Origin: Petrosia ficiformis
Lineage: Eukaryota; Porifera; Demospongiae; Haplosclerida; Petrosiidae
Direction of reading: 5' to 3'
Assembly: GCA_947044365.1 (NCBI GenBank)
Contig: OX345639.1
Coordinates: 1,747,001-1,811,000, forward strand
DNA: 64,000 bases
Below are positions 25,195-37,100 of this stretch, one piece after another (within the stretch, counting starts at the first letter, position 1; each line of letters starts with the position of its first letter). The position numbers and the translations under genes were made by a program. Below the pieces are notes generated by a model, which made no database searches, had not been told where the DNA came from, and saw only the letters and a list, made by a program, of their open reading frames with translations.

Positions 25195-25407
25195 TTTTTA
25201 AAAGTTGATCAAGTAGGTGTGGTTTATTAATCATGTGTTTAACACGTGTCTCGGTACCAGACGTACAGAAAATGTCACAGACAAGAAAGACTCCACTAAA
25301 GAGGGGCAGCTAGCTGGACTGGCAAACCAATGATAACAAGAGACTAACAGCATCTTTCACACTTCATAGTAACAACTTGCACCCGACCAGGATATCAGAT
25401 AGCTGAA
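25195..25407. promoter_or_regulatory. Divergent intergenic region SH3GLB / truncated GNAT
   Basis: 213 bp separate the ATG of SH3GLB (minus) and the first ATG of the truncated GNAT gene (plus). Similarity to the full-length GNAT begins only about 35 bp before that ATG. A bidirectional promoter is possible but no motif proves it. Confidence 0.35.
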
Positions 25408-25932
25408 ATGGATAAATTAGTACTTGGTGTGTTGAAAAGTGGTTTATCATGGTGTGCAGTAGATGAGGTTACCAATCAAATTATTGGCTTGCGATTGTGC
25501 TGTGGTGAATTCATAGATGATCTACCAGAAAATATACCAACTCTTGAGCAATATATTGAACAAGGATGGCCAGAAGACTTTGCACCTATCCTGGTTTTTT
25601 TGGATACTGTGCTTGATCACAAAGCTGGGATGAAACAGTACAAGAAGACTAAGATGCTAAGTCTTGTTGCTGTTGGTACACATGTATCATATAGAAGGAT
25701 GGGCATTGCTACTGAACTAGTTAGATTGGCACTTCTTTATGGAGCTAAATGTGGTTATTCGTTTGCAGGTGTAACTTGCACTAGTAAATTTGCTCAGAAG
25801 CTATTTGAGAAACAAGGTTTTCAGCAAGTAAAGGAGATTGTGTATGCAACATATAGAATGAATAGAGAAGTAGTATTTGATAGTGTGGAAGAACCTCATA
25901 AGTCTGCTATTGGCTATGTGAAGGAAATTTGA
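25408..25932 (+). CDS. GNAT N-acetyltransferase, N-terminally truncated copy
   Basis: An intronless ORF of 174 residues, closely similar to residues 52-225 of the full-length gene at 30335-31012. The acetyl-CoA loop RRMGIAT and the motif-B-like FEKQGFQQVKEI are present. Missing is the first part of the fold, including the FF.AHFLAYEPL segment typical of arylalkylamine N-acetyltransferase-like proteins. The frame stays open for about 17 codons upstream of the ATG with decaying similarity, then meets a stop. No candidate N-terminal exon was found. The two genes also match for about 25 bp past the stop. It may be a 5'-truncated pseudogene or a shortened protein; the intact frame argues against long decay. 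Confidence 0.7.
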   Translation: MDKLVLGVLKSGLSWCAVDEVTNQIIGLRLCCGEFIDDLPENIPTLEQYIEQGWPEDFAPILVFLDTVLDHKAGMKQYKKTKMLSLVAVGTHVSYRRMGIATELVRLALLYGAKCGYSFAGVTCTSKFAQKLFEKQGFQQVKEIVYATYRMNREVVFDSVEEPHKSAIGYVKEI

Positions 25933-26440
25933 ATTTTTTTCCATTAATTTATAGAATCCATTTGCAGTATATTAATGTGCGAATGACTTAATTTCTGTAC
26001 TGTCAAAATGATAAAATTCCTTTTTGATTTGTAAAATTGGTTGGGAACTGAATAAATTTGGTCAGTGATGCTCACCTTAATCTGGTGTTACTGCATTCAT
26101 GCTATTGATTAATTAATTCATTCATTTAATATTAAGCTGTATGTGACAGTCAGGTTTATTTGAACACTTCGACATGAATAGTAATTCTCTGGTGAATTAA
26201 GTTATATAATAAATAAGCGAAGAGAGTATCACTGCTAAAAATAAATTTTTTAGCAATTTTATTTTGCAGTGTAATTATAAAATATCACTACTGACAAAAA
26301 TAGAACTATTAAAATAATTTATTGGTTAGTATAGAGTGAAAATTGTAATTTAATAAGTTGTGATGACTGTATAATATTACAGTGACATATGTAGTAAAAA
26401 CACTTTATTCATTAGAAAATAAGGTTATGCATGATATACT
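25933..26440. other. Spacer between truncated GNAT and the retroelement
   Basis: No gene is seen. AATAAATTTG near 26050 could serve as a polyadenylation signal for the upstream GNAT gene. The remainder is AT-rich and featureless. Confidence 0.4.
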
Positions 26441-29400
26441 GAATGATAATAAATAAATAAATAATAATAATAACCTCGAACACAAGGAAAACTAAACAGA
26501 ATGAAATAATTCAAAAGTATAGGCCTTGGCAAGGTAGAGAATAAAAACTAAATAAAATATATTAATTAGCTAAAGGCAAAGTATATAAATCAGATAAACT
26601 CCATGATTGGAAATTTCTTGACTTGAAAATAAAACTAGAACAACTGATGGAAATTTTTGCTAGTGAGAATAAAAGATGTTTCGTTTGACGTTTTGATAGT
26701 GAAGGTAATAATTTCTGGAGTGATCTGATGGCATCATGTGTAAAGTGGCCTAGAGACCCGATTTCTAGGGAAACAAGTGGACAGATTGATTTCTGTGTTC
26801 GAGGTAGGAAATTAGGTGGGCATACTTTTGAAGTTTTCGACATCTGGCTGAGGATATACTGTCCAGGGAATTATGAGGTACAGTCAATTCGAGAATACTG
26901 ATTGCATTTGTTGGGGAAATAATCACCAGATCAGGTCGATCAGAACACGTAGATATGTTTACTGGGATGGTAGTTGGTGGTGAAGTGTTTGCCAATCGAT
27001 TAGGGAGGTCAGCATACACTTTGTGATCAGGAGTAAGATGTTTATCAATAAACATTAACAGATGGTTAAGAATAGAATCATGACGCCAGGTAAATCGACC
27101 CTGTTCCAGAGCAGTTGGACATACACTTAGAATGTGTTTGGTAGTTGGGGAGCGATTGGAACATAAAGGGCAGCTGGCTGAAACTTGATAATTCCATCGT
27201 TTTAGGTTTAAGGGTGTGGGCAAACAGTCTGAACCAGCCCTTAAAATAAAAGATAGTTGACCAGAAGGAAGATCAGTGATAATTCTATTCCAGACGTGGT
27301 TGTCCTGCTCTAACTTCACAATATCACAGAATTTTGATTGTACTTGAAGCGAATTCAGATGTGAATTCCATAAGTTTTGCTGGCGTTCTGTTAGTTCAAA
27401 TCTACATGATCTATTGATATGTCAGCTATAATGTGGGGTATCTTTAGAGACAGATTCAACGATAGAGGTGAAAACCTCTAAGCAGGTGTTTGGAACCGAG
27501 AGGCTATTTCGAACAATGTCTGCACAATTTTGTAATTCAGAAACAGCTGGATCTAACAAAGATGTAATTGTAGATAGGCATTTCAGTTTAGCCTTTTCTA
27601 AAGTATGCGGAATATAGGGGAGTTTCAACACATCTGGATGATATAAAATGGACAAAGTTGAACTGCGTGGCAAGTGAAGCCATGACTTAAGAAACTTCGT
27701 AATCTTAGCTTGAAGTTTGGAAATGAAGGACTTGTGTATTTATTAACTGATAGTTGAAAAAAGATTGAAGGGACTAAATAGTTCCTATATATCCAAATCT
27801 TATAGTCTCCTCTGATGGGGCTGTTGTTAATTCTTTGCAGGGAATCATTAATGGTAGAAGAAAGTGCTGAGGCTGAGAGTTGACAGGTAGTATTGTTCGA
27901 CATAGAGACAATTTGTCCAAGAAATTTTGTGGGATTTGATTTAATACACTTTGTAAGAGATCCAGATATTGAAAATTCAGAAGGGAGAACTTTACCATTC
28001 TTTATATATAATGAATAACACTTATCAGGACGAATCTGTAGATCTAATGACTCACATTTAGAGTTTATCGCTGACAAGCCTTTCTGATGGTCAATTTTAG
28101 TAGTAGTAATGTAGGTTAAATCATCAGCATAAGCCTTGATTTTATGAGGATGTGAGTCAGTGTATTTTTCTTCATTAAGTTGAGATCTCATTTGTTTTAA
28201 TGGAAAGTATGGGGGAGTGATTGAGAAAGGAAGGTATGGTTTACTATTCTTCCTCGTCAAATACCATCTCACAGTTGTTAGATCAATTAGTTCTCTATCA
28301 CTATTTTTATAGATGATTTCAGCTCTGCCATCACTTACATTCAAGTAACAAAGGTACCAACCTTGAGGGCTCTATAGAATCAGCTTCCAACCATTCAATG
28401 TAGAGACTGGCCCCAACAGGTGGTAGACCAACTCCTTTAGGAACTTTTAATGAAATGCTATAGCCCCTGATTGGAAGAGATTTAATATACTGGGCTAAAA
28501 GCTAGTAAAAATAGAATAGGTGATAACGTGTCCCCTTGGTAGATACCACGAGTTACAGCAATAGGCTCCGTAGACCAGTTTTTTGTAGAGAAGTAAGTTG
28601 ATAGATTAGAATACATATCTTTGATATACCTTATGATTTGTAAGGGGATCTTTAGGTGAAACAACATATCCAACAGGAAGGTGTGGGATACTGATCCAAA
28701 TCATTCTTCAAATCAATAAAGGTAACAGCCATATTCTTTTCAAGAGATTTGTAGTCCTCCATCATGGCATTTAGAGTCAGAATGTGTTCCATTACACCGT
28801 TAAAACCCGAGATGAAACCCTTTTGACAGCTGGTGTCGATAATTCCATTATCAATGAGAAACGATTGCAAACGTTTGGCAATGATCTTATGAAACAATTT
28901 ACCAACACAGCTGGTAAGGGCAATCGGACGAAAATTACTGGGAAGATTTGGGTCCCCTTTCTTGTGAATAAGGATAGACTTAGCGGAACACCAAAATGGA
29001 GGGCATTTATTTGATGACAAAAGGATCTTTGAGAATAAGTTGGCCAGGAAAAGGTGGGTACTCGGAAGTTTCTTAAGATGGTGGTAAGTTATTCCGTCAA
29101 GGCCAGGGGAGGACTTTGACGAACACTTCTTTAGAGTGGATTTAACAAGGCCAGGGGTGATATGCAAAAGGTCGAAATCGATGTCAGGGTCTGGGGAGGC
29201 ATAACATCAGAAACCCAATCAGGGAGGCCTGAATAAGATTCGTGGTCATTGGATAAGATTGATTGGAAATAGTCTCGGCAGGATTCCTTAGGAAATTGAG
29301 GTGTTATAGGCGGATTTGGAGAACTACAGATAGATTTTGCAAACAGCCAGGGGTTGGATTTAAAGGCTCTTTCTTGCCGTTTGGTAGATCGTTGAAGCAG

Positions 29401-29700
29401 CTGTTGACGTTTGGCTTTAACAGCTTTGTTGTGTGTACGTACTCCATTGAGGAAAGTAGTCGGGACTTTTTTGAAGAACTTTCTCGCCCTGTTCTTCAAT
29501 TCAGCAAGTCGATGAGTTAGCTTCTCAATAGCCCGTTCCTTATGTAAACCAGCAGAGCACACGCCCTGTTGCTTAGGTTTCACCACGTTGCTAGTTTCTA
29601 GATGTTGATATAGGGCAAAGGAAAATAACTCACTAGCCTCTGTAGTCATCACTATTTAGCGTAATTATAATCCAACTTCAATTATCCTTATACTGGTATA
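26440..29700 (-). mobile_element. Decayed non-LTR retrotransposon with restriction-like endonuclease (HERO/R2-like)
   Basis: Read on the minus strand, 5' to 3': an N-terminal basic region (about 29650-29170), a reverse transcriptase (29167-27625) with SPGLDGITYHHLKKLP, a FIDLK motif-A start and AYADDLTYI (about 28134-28110), then a thumb region, a zinc knuckle CPLCSNRSPTTKHILSVC, and a PD-(D/E)XK endonuclease with RPDLVI and ELTVP, ending at 26562. That order, RT before a C-terminal restriction-like endonuclease, marks the R2/NeSL/HERO group. At least five frame changes or stops break it, one within motif A near 28690, so it cannot be active. The 3' end runs into TTATTATTATTATTTATTT at about 26475-26445, a likely tail. 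The 5' edge is uncertain. Confidence 0.85.
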
Positions 29701-30334
29701 CAAAGGAATTTTAATTAAATCATTTAACCTTCTTTGTACATCTAATATGAGATATTGGACATGATAATACAAGTATATATCTTTTTTCATCCAGTCACAA
29801 CAACAACCTGTATGACCAATTAAATTATGATTTCGATCCTTCCAACAATACATTTGTCAAACTGATGAAGTCCTCAGAAAAACGAACACTCTCTATGGCA
29901 AGTCAGGGGAGTATAATAGAACTTCGGTTTCCCACACAAATTGAAAGACTATGGTCTTCTATGCACATATATGTGCATGTGTGATTATTCATACCCACCA
30001 AAAAAGACCCAGATTGATATGCAATCTTTTTTTAAGGCAGTGTGGCGAAGTGGTTAGAACTTGGGCCTCTTGAATGCAAGGTCAGTGGTCACATTTTCGA
30101 GTTGGTTATGAAAGGTTTCACTGACTATCACTGTCACACACAGTTTTATTAATCATGATTTACAAGTATAAATAACATGCATGCAGTGACGCTAGATTTA
30201 AGGTGATCAAATTTTTTTCACACTAATTTTTACAGAAACCAAAAATAATAACAAAAAAGGAATGTTGCCTTTTAACAGTATTGTAATTAAAGTTGTCCAT
30301 GCATGCATTATTCTGTAAATTAATGGAAAAAAAT
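29700..30334. other. Spacer with a tRNA-like fragment
   Basis: No protein gene. Positions 30034-30105 read GGCAGTGTGGCGAAGTGGTT and resemble the A-box half of a tRNA-derived SINE; the B box is degraded. The remainder is AT-rich sequence with no clear feature. Confidence 0.35.
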
Positions 30335-31012
30335 TCATATTTCCTTTACATAGCCAATAGCAGACTTGTGAGGTTCTTCCACATGTTTAAATACTACTTC
30401 TCCATTCACACTATATGTTGCATACACAATCTCCTTTACTTGCTGAAAACCTTGTTTCTCAAACAGATTCTGAGCAAATTTGCTTGTGCAGGTTACACCT
30501 GCAAACGAATAACCACATTTAGCTCCATAAAGAAGTGCTAATTTGACTAGTTCAGTAGCAATACCCATCCTTTTATATGCTACATGTGTAGCAACACCAA
30601 AAAGGTATAGCATCTTAGTCTTCTTGTACTGTTTCATCATTGCTTTGTGATCAAGCACAGTATCCACCAAAACTTCGACATGTGCAAAGTCTTCCGGCCA
30701 TCCTTGTTCAATATATTGCTCAAGAGTTGGCGTATTTTCTGGTAGATCATCTATGAATTCACCACAGCACAATCGCAAGCCAATAATATCGTTGGTAGCT
30801 TCATCTATTGCACACCATGATAAACCACTTTTCAACATACCAAGTACTAATTTATCCATTTCAGTTATACGATATCCACGTTGAGTGCAGCATCCTCTGC
30901 TTTGTGTTAGTGGTTCATAAGCCAGGAAATGAGCATAAAAGAATGTTACACATTCTTCATACTGGTCAGATGTTACAATCTGGTAACGAATTCGAATACC
31001 ACTATTAGCCAT
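30335..31012 (-). CDS. GNAT N-acetyltransferase (arylalkylamine NAT-like), full length
   Basis: A single-exon gene of 225 residues from the ATG at 31012 (MANSGIRIRYQ) to a TGA at 30335. The open frame extends about 26 codons further upstream but has no ATG there. N-terminal F.YAHFLAYEPL, the central CGEFIDDLPENTPTLEQYI block, the acetyl-CoA loop KRMGIATELV and FEKQGFQQVKEIVY give a GNAT fold resembling arylalkylamine/dopamine N-acetyltransferase-like enzymes. These transfer acetyl from acetyl-CoA to amines; the true substrate is unknown. It is divergent from SPOUT1, with 107 bp between start codons. A truncated, oppositely oriented paralogue lies at 25408-25932. Confidence 0.88.
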   Translation of the reverse strand: MANSGIRIRYQIVTSDQYEECVTFFYAHFLAYEPLTQSRGCCTQRGYRITEMDKLVLGMLKSGLSWCAIDEATNDIIGLRLCCGEFIDDLPENTPTLEQYIEQGWPEDFAHVEVLVDTVLDHKAMMKQYKKTKMLYLFGVATHVAYKRMGIATELVKLALLYGAKCGYSFAGVTCTSKFAQNLFEKQGFQQVKEIVYATYSVNGEVVFKHVEEPHKSAIGYVKEI

Positions 31013-31119
31013 TGTATTTCGCCCCACTCTCCTGCTGAATTGCAGATTATTAAAACCACCCCTATCCTCATTGTGCAGATGCAGACTCAATAATTAATTA
31101 GCAACCCACGTGTAGGCAA
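31013..31119. promoter_or_regulatory. Probable bidirectional promoter GNAT / SPOUT1
   Basis: Only 107 bp separate the start codons of the minus-strand GNAT gene and plus-strand SPOUT1. Both 5' UTRs and core promoters must overlap here or lie inside the neighbour. No TATA box is obvious. Confidence 0.5.
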
Positions 31120-34100
31120 ATGGAGAAGCAGAGAAAGAGGAAAAGAGAGAGTCTTGACGAAGAATCTGTTAAAGAGTGCCATACAACGAGCAAGAGAAGT
31201 GAATTCCCAGAAATTAAAGGCAAGATTTCAGTCGTGTGTATTAATAATGTTTTGGTTCAATAAGCCATGTGGTTTTGTACACTATTAAAAATTTCTAAAA
31301 GTATAATTACCATGATGTGATCAGTCCCTGTATTATAGAGTATAGAGAATTTGGCACCACAACCAAGTTATATTCAATATCATTTATTTAAATACCCTCT
31401 GGTGTAATACAGGTAGTGCGGTCTGCACTAATTAACTAATGGTATTTTACGTGTGTATCATTCTAAATTATATTTCTCTTTTTGTAGACAATTAGAATTA
31501 GTGTACTATTAAATGAAACTGGACCATTCAATTAGAATTATAATTAGAATTGCAATAAGCCTGATAAATTAGAACGTTTCCACTTTTATATTTTTTTGAT
31601 AGGAAGGCATTATAGTGTGAGTATTGCCCTACCAGGATCAATTATCAGTAATGCACAGACTTTGGAATTAAAGACGTATTTGGCTGGCCAGGTTAGCAGA
31701 AATCGGTGGGCTATAATTTTGGAAGTCGTAAATAACCTTTAGTAGATCCATAACTTAGTAAAGGTCATTCACGTTCATCTTCACCTCAGAAAACTGTTGT
31801 CAACTTATAATCTTTTCACCAACACCATTTTTATATAATTATCCTTCCCATTCTTTTTTGTGCATGTCTATTTTCAATCATTATTGAGTTACAATATAAT
31901 CATGTATTAACTATTAACCTTATGACATATTAAACTATACACTATGTTACATATAAAGTCATCACATCCTAATTTTGAGGCCATTGTGAATTGAACAGAT
32001 TTTACATCTACTAATAATGTTTTGTTTATAGTTTATGTAAGTAAATGTGTATTGGGGAAATACTAGATAATATATATTTTTTGTTTAATAGCTAGCAAGG
32101 GCTGCAGCAGTGTTTAATATTGATGAGATAGTGATTTTTGATGAGATGGGAACTGCAGGTGAAATGTAAGACTATATAAGACCAAATGTTTGAAAAGGGA
32201 CACTTACCTGCAAAATAATTTTGATCAAATGCTTGCATTTAATCACTCGTTATTCTGCCATTTTGTACAACAAGTCAAAAGTGAAATTTGGTATCTAAGA
32301 AGATTGATAATAGCTCTTCCTGGATACCAAATTTCTTAATGACTTCCTGTACAAAATGGTAGCAACTGAATTTAAGTGTTTGATCAATATTTTTACGGGA
32401 GAGAGTCCCTTGAAAATGAGATCACAATAATGACTTATATGCATTCTATTACCGAAGCTATAATCCCTAGCACCAGGGTGACATGTCCGAGTATGTGTAC
32501 ATTGTTTACAGCCTATAAGAGCCTGGATGCTATTCATTATAATAACTCGATTACCTTAGTTACAGCTTCTACCACTCTTTTGGAAAACTAGGAACATATA
32601 AACTGGTATATAACTTCCAACATCTATAACACAGCAACAACATATGCTAACAGGCTACAATATTATTCTACTACAACATATTAACGTACATGTATATTGT
32701 TAATTTGTTACCCAGACAGAAATCTTCTCGTTCATTTGATCCAAATCTGTTTCTTTGTAAAATTCTTCAGTACTTGGAAACTCCACAGTAAGCTAACAGA
32801 ATTTATTTTGTATGAGTTTCTTTCTAATTTTCTACATAACAGATACTTGAGAAAATCATTATTTCCAATGCAACCAGATTTGAAGTATGTTGGTAAGAGT
32901 CCATTACTTGTACAAGTAGTTACATGTACATGTATATGTGCAAATGAACTACAGTTACATGTATATGTACGAGTACTACAGTTACATGTACATGTAGGAA
33001 ATTTTATTCTTAAACATTATTCAATTCATTGATAATTCATTGACAATAGCATCTTTTACCATTTTGGCTATAACATTAATACTTTACTTATTTAATAGTT
33101 ATGTCATGACATATATCATATCATGCCATATGACATTGAAAATTGGGCAGCACTACAAGGGGCCATGTTTCGATCCTAAAGTTTTTGGGATTGCGTTAGG
33201 ATTGATAGGGTTCTTCCAGTGGAATACAATAGTAAAAGACATAGCAAATTTCATAAGTTATGTGATGATGAGCTTGCATATCATGGTGTAATCACAGCAC
33301 TGAACTAAACTACTTTCATATACTTACACTGCTATAAAGCAAAAGACAAAGAGCTGTACTCGTGTAGGGTTATATACAAGTGGTTTGTTTAAGTTTGGGT
33401 CCTACATTAACCTCCTGTTTTAGTACCATCCTGAACTTGTTCGCATGCAGATTATTCTTTCATAATGTAGTCAACTGGTTGCTAAGCTACATGGCTATTA
33501 GTTGACACAAGTTGTTTAAGCCTTAGTTTGTTTAGTAAATATTCCATTTTCTTTTTATATCAGGTCTACTAAATCCTCTTGATGCACCACATCATATGAG
33601 AATGGATGAAGATGTCTTGTATAGGGAGGGCGTGATCTTAGATCAACCAATCAAAACATCAGGAAAAGGCGGATCATATGTTAACTGTGGCATGAGAAAG
33701 GTAACACTATTACAATGTTTGGCCATATTAATCAGAGGTGGTCGACTTTGACAGTGCTTGGCAATATATTCAACTAAACATACATTGATTCGGACCCTGC
33801 CAGCTGAGCTGCCTTGGTAGCTCAGTTGGTAGAGCATCTGTCTGGAGTACAGAGTGTCGTGGGTTCGAATCCCACTTGAGGCAACTCTCATTTTCATTTT
33901 TCCATTGCCTCAGGTGTCTTTCTTTCTTTCCTTCTTTCTTTCTTTCTACATCTCTGATAACATCATGTATATCTGATAAGCTCATATGGCGCACCATTGC
34001 CCCAAAGAGCTTCTTATTTGGCACTGTACAGTTCTCTCTTTGGGCCAGTGGCACAGTTAGTTATGATTATATTCTCACTAACAGCATTAACCCTTTGTTT

Positions 34101-37100
34101 ATAGGCTCAAGATTTATTCTCAATGGCACACACTAACCATTTTTGAGCCATTTTGGCCCATGCTTCAAAACTTATCAAAAACTCTGATGTATATTGTGAA
34201 TAATGATCCACTGATAAGAAAAATGGCCAGTGTCTGACTGTTACATGTTTTGTATTCTGTAGTCCATACATTTGTATGTTTATAATTATAATTATATAGA
34301 TTGTATATACGTATGTATGTAATTGTTACCCAGTCAGAAATCATCTCGTTCATTTGATCCAAATTTGTTTCTTTGTAAAATTCTTCAGTACTTGGAAACT
34401 CAATATAAATTTGATTCACAGAGTATGTAGTATTAAGTAGCACTGAAGTAGCTTCAGTTATATATACATTGACTTTCACTGAAACAGCTTCAGTGTCATA
34501 ATGATCTTATATACCATACTATCAGACAGTATGGAGATGCTGAATCTATATCACTATTATTAGTACAAGAATGTACTATTGTGCTGGCAAACACACAACC
34601 AGACAATTAACTGATAGTTTACAATACTAATTGTAAGCATGTTGCTGTATACTTGTATATACTTTTCCTATATAGCTTCATTGGCCTAACACTAAGCCCA
34701 TATTCTAGTTATATGGGGTCCAAACCTTAAAACCCAGCAGGTTTGGTTTTAAATTGCGTCAAGTCATAATACATGATTATGTGACCTCATTTCCGAAAAA
34801 GGGACAATTCCCACAAAATAAACACTTACCTTCACTTGTTTACCATTCTGCCATTTCATACAAAAAGTTCATGAAATTTGGTATCCAGGAAGAGCTAGTT
34901 TCTTAGACACAAAAGATCATTGACTTTCTGTACTAAATGGCAGAATGACATGCAATTGAAAGTAAGTGTTTGATTTGTGGGCCTTTTCGAACATGCTACA
35001 TATAATAAATCGTTATGTTGATTGTACCATTAATCAGAATGTTCAAGTTGATAAGAAGTTAAAACCAGGAGTCAGAGTAACTGTTGAAATGACCAAAAGT
35101 AAAAAATCAAGTGAGATGTTTACATGTATGTACATGTATGTACTTTGCACATGTATGTAACCTATGTATGTAACCTATGTATGTATGTACATGTATGTAA
35201 CTATGTATATGTATGTAACTATGTACATGTATGTAACTATGTATATGTATGTAACTATGTACATGTATGTATCTATGTATGTGTACGTATTCATGTATAT
35301 GTATGTAACTATGTGCATGTATGTATCTATGTATGTGTATGTAACTATGCACATGTATGTAACTATGTATATGTATGTAACTATGTACATGTACATGTAT
35401 GTAACTATGTATATGTATGTAACTATGTGCATGTATGTATCTATGTATGTGTATGTAACTATGTATATGTATGTAACTATGTGCATGTATGTAACTATGC
35501 ACATGTATCATAGTATGTAACTATGCACATGTATGTAACTATGTATATGTATGTAACTATGTGCATGTATGTATCTATGTATGTGTATGTAACTATGCAC
35601 ATGTATGTAACTATGTATATGTATGTAACTATGTACATGTACATTCTTTCTACATCTCTGATAACATCATGTATGTAACTATGTATATGTATGTAACTAT
35701 GTACATGTATGTATCTATATATAGGTTAGATATTGTATTCGAGGTTTCTACGTGCAATGGAACTACCGTGGAAACAGTTTAAGTACTGAGGGCGGAGCCC
35801 GAAGTAATTAATGTTTCCAAGGTAGTTCTATTGCGCGTGGAAACCAAGAATACAGTATCTAAGCAATTTAGATTATAGTTATTATTTTGTTGGATAGAAG
35901 ACATAACAAAAATATGTGGTACTCTTCTTTTGCTGCAGAAAGACAACAAGGTGATCGATAGCGCGAGTGTTTTGCTCTCGATGGCAACGCCCGCATCTTG
36001 ATTTTGTCAACTGTGTAACTTTTGGATTTCAAAAAGCTGAAGATTTTAGCTTACTTAGTTGGACAGAAGACCTTTTAAAAAGGCCATGGATACTAAAACC
36101 ATTCTTTGTTTGTTGATAGAAAGCAGCTAGACGAGTGTTTTTACAAATGCAGTAGTCAGCGGTCAATGCCCACACTTTGGCAACTTTCTCAGTACATGTA
36201 TGTATCTATGTACATGTATGTAACCTATGTACATGTATGTACGTACACGTAACTATGTACATGTGTGTAACCTACATAATATAGATCATGTACATGTGAA
36301 AATTGTGCAGCTAAAGAGATTGTTGGTCATTCCAAACTAAAGTTATGAACTCAAGCTGACCACCTAAATTTATTAGTTAATGTACTATACATTATGCACG
36401 CTTTGTGTTATAATCATAATCATTATTATAACTATTTAATTAAATCATACAGGTGTTAAACATTTTAGAGGTAATGTTGTTTCTCCAATTACCCCTCGAA
36501 TTAAATCCGGGTTATACTGGGGATATAATGTAAGAATAGCTCAGAATTTTAGTTCTGTTTTCACCGGCAGCTCATATAAGGTGATTAATCTATTATACTG
36601 GGGATACAATTTAACCTTTTTAGAACACTAATTTATAATTGTACCCTCTTATTCATACAGGGTGGATATGATCTTACTATAGGAACATCAGAGAGGGGAC
36701 AGTCTGTGGACACTCTAAGATGTTTACCATCCTTCAGGTAAGTTCAGAGAGGACGATATGAAGCGGCTAAAGACAGGAATGAAGTGTGGGCATGGTTACT
36801 GTACTATATGGGCATATTCCCAATATCCACAAAGGCATGGTTAATTATGATTTTATTGTCACTAACAGTATTATCTCTTTGTTAATTGGCTCAAGATGTA
36901 TTCCCAATGGCATACACATTAACCATTGTTGAGCCAATTTGGCCCATGCTTCAAAACATTAAAAACTCTAATTCTAGCAGTTAATTTTGCTTGAAAATGA
37001 TATGACTTATTTTGTATTATAGACATCTACTGATAGTATTTGGTGGGTTGAATGGATTGGAATACAGTCTTGAAAATGATGAGAGCCTCCATGTTGAAGA

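Noticed and set aside
25408..25932. Bacterial origin of the GNAT ORF (intronless)
   Set aside because: Base composition, flanks and the neighbouring paralogue are as in the rest of the locus; intronless GNAT genes are common in invertebrates.
31013..31090. N-terminal extension of the full-length GNAT ORF
   Set aside because: The upstream frame is open but contains no ATG; its first codon is TTG, and MANSG at 31012 is the only credible start.
33643..34054. Minus-strand ORFs containing SGIRTHDTLYSRQMLYQLSY
   Set aside because: Antisense translation of a tRNA-derived SINE; similar spurious proteins are common in animal annotations.
35107..35513. Long open frames on both strands with Tyr/Val/Met or His/Ile-rich proteins
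   Set aside because: They are translations of the ATGTATGTAACT array, overlap on both strands and have no conserved domain.
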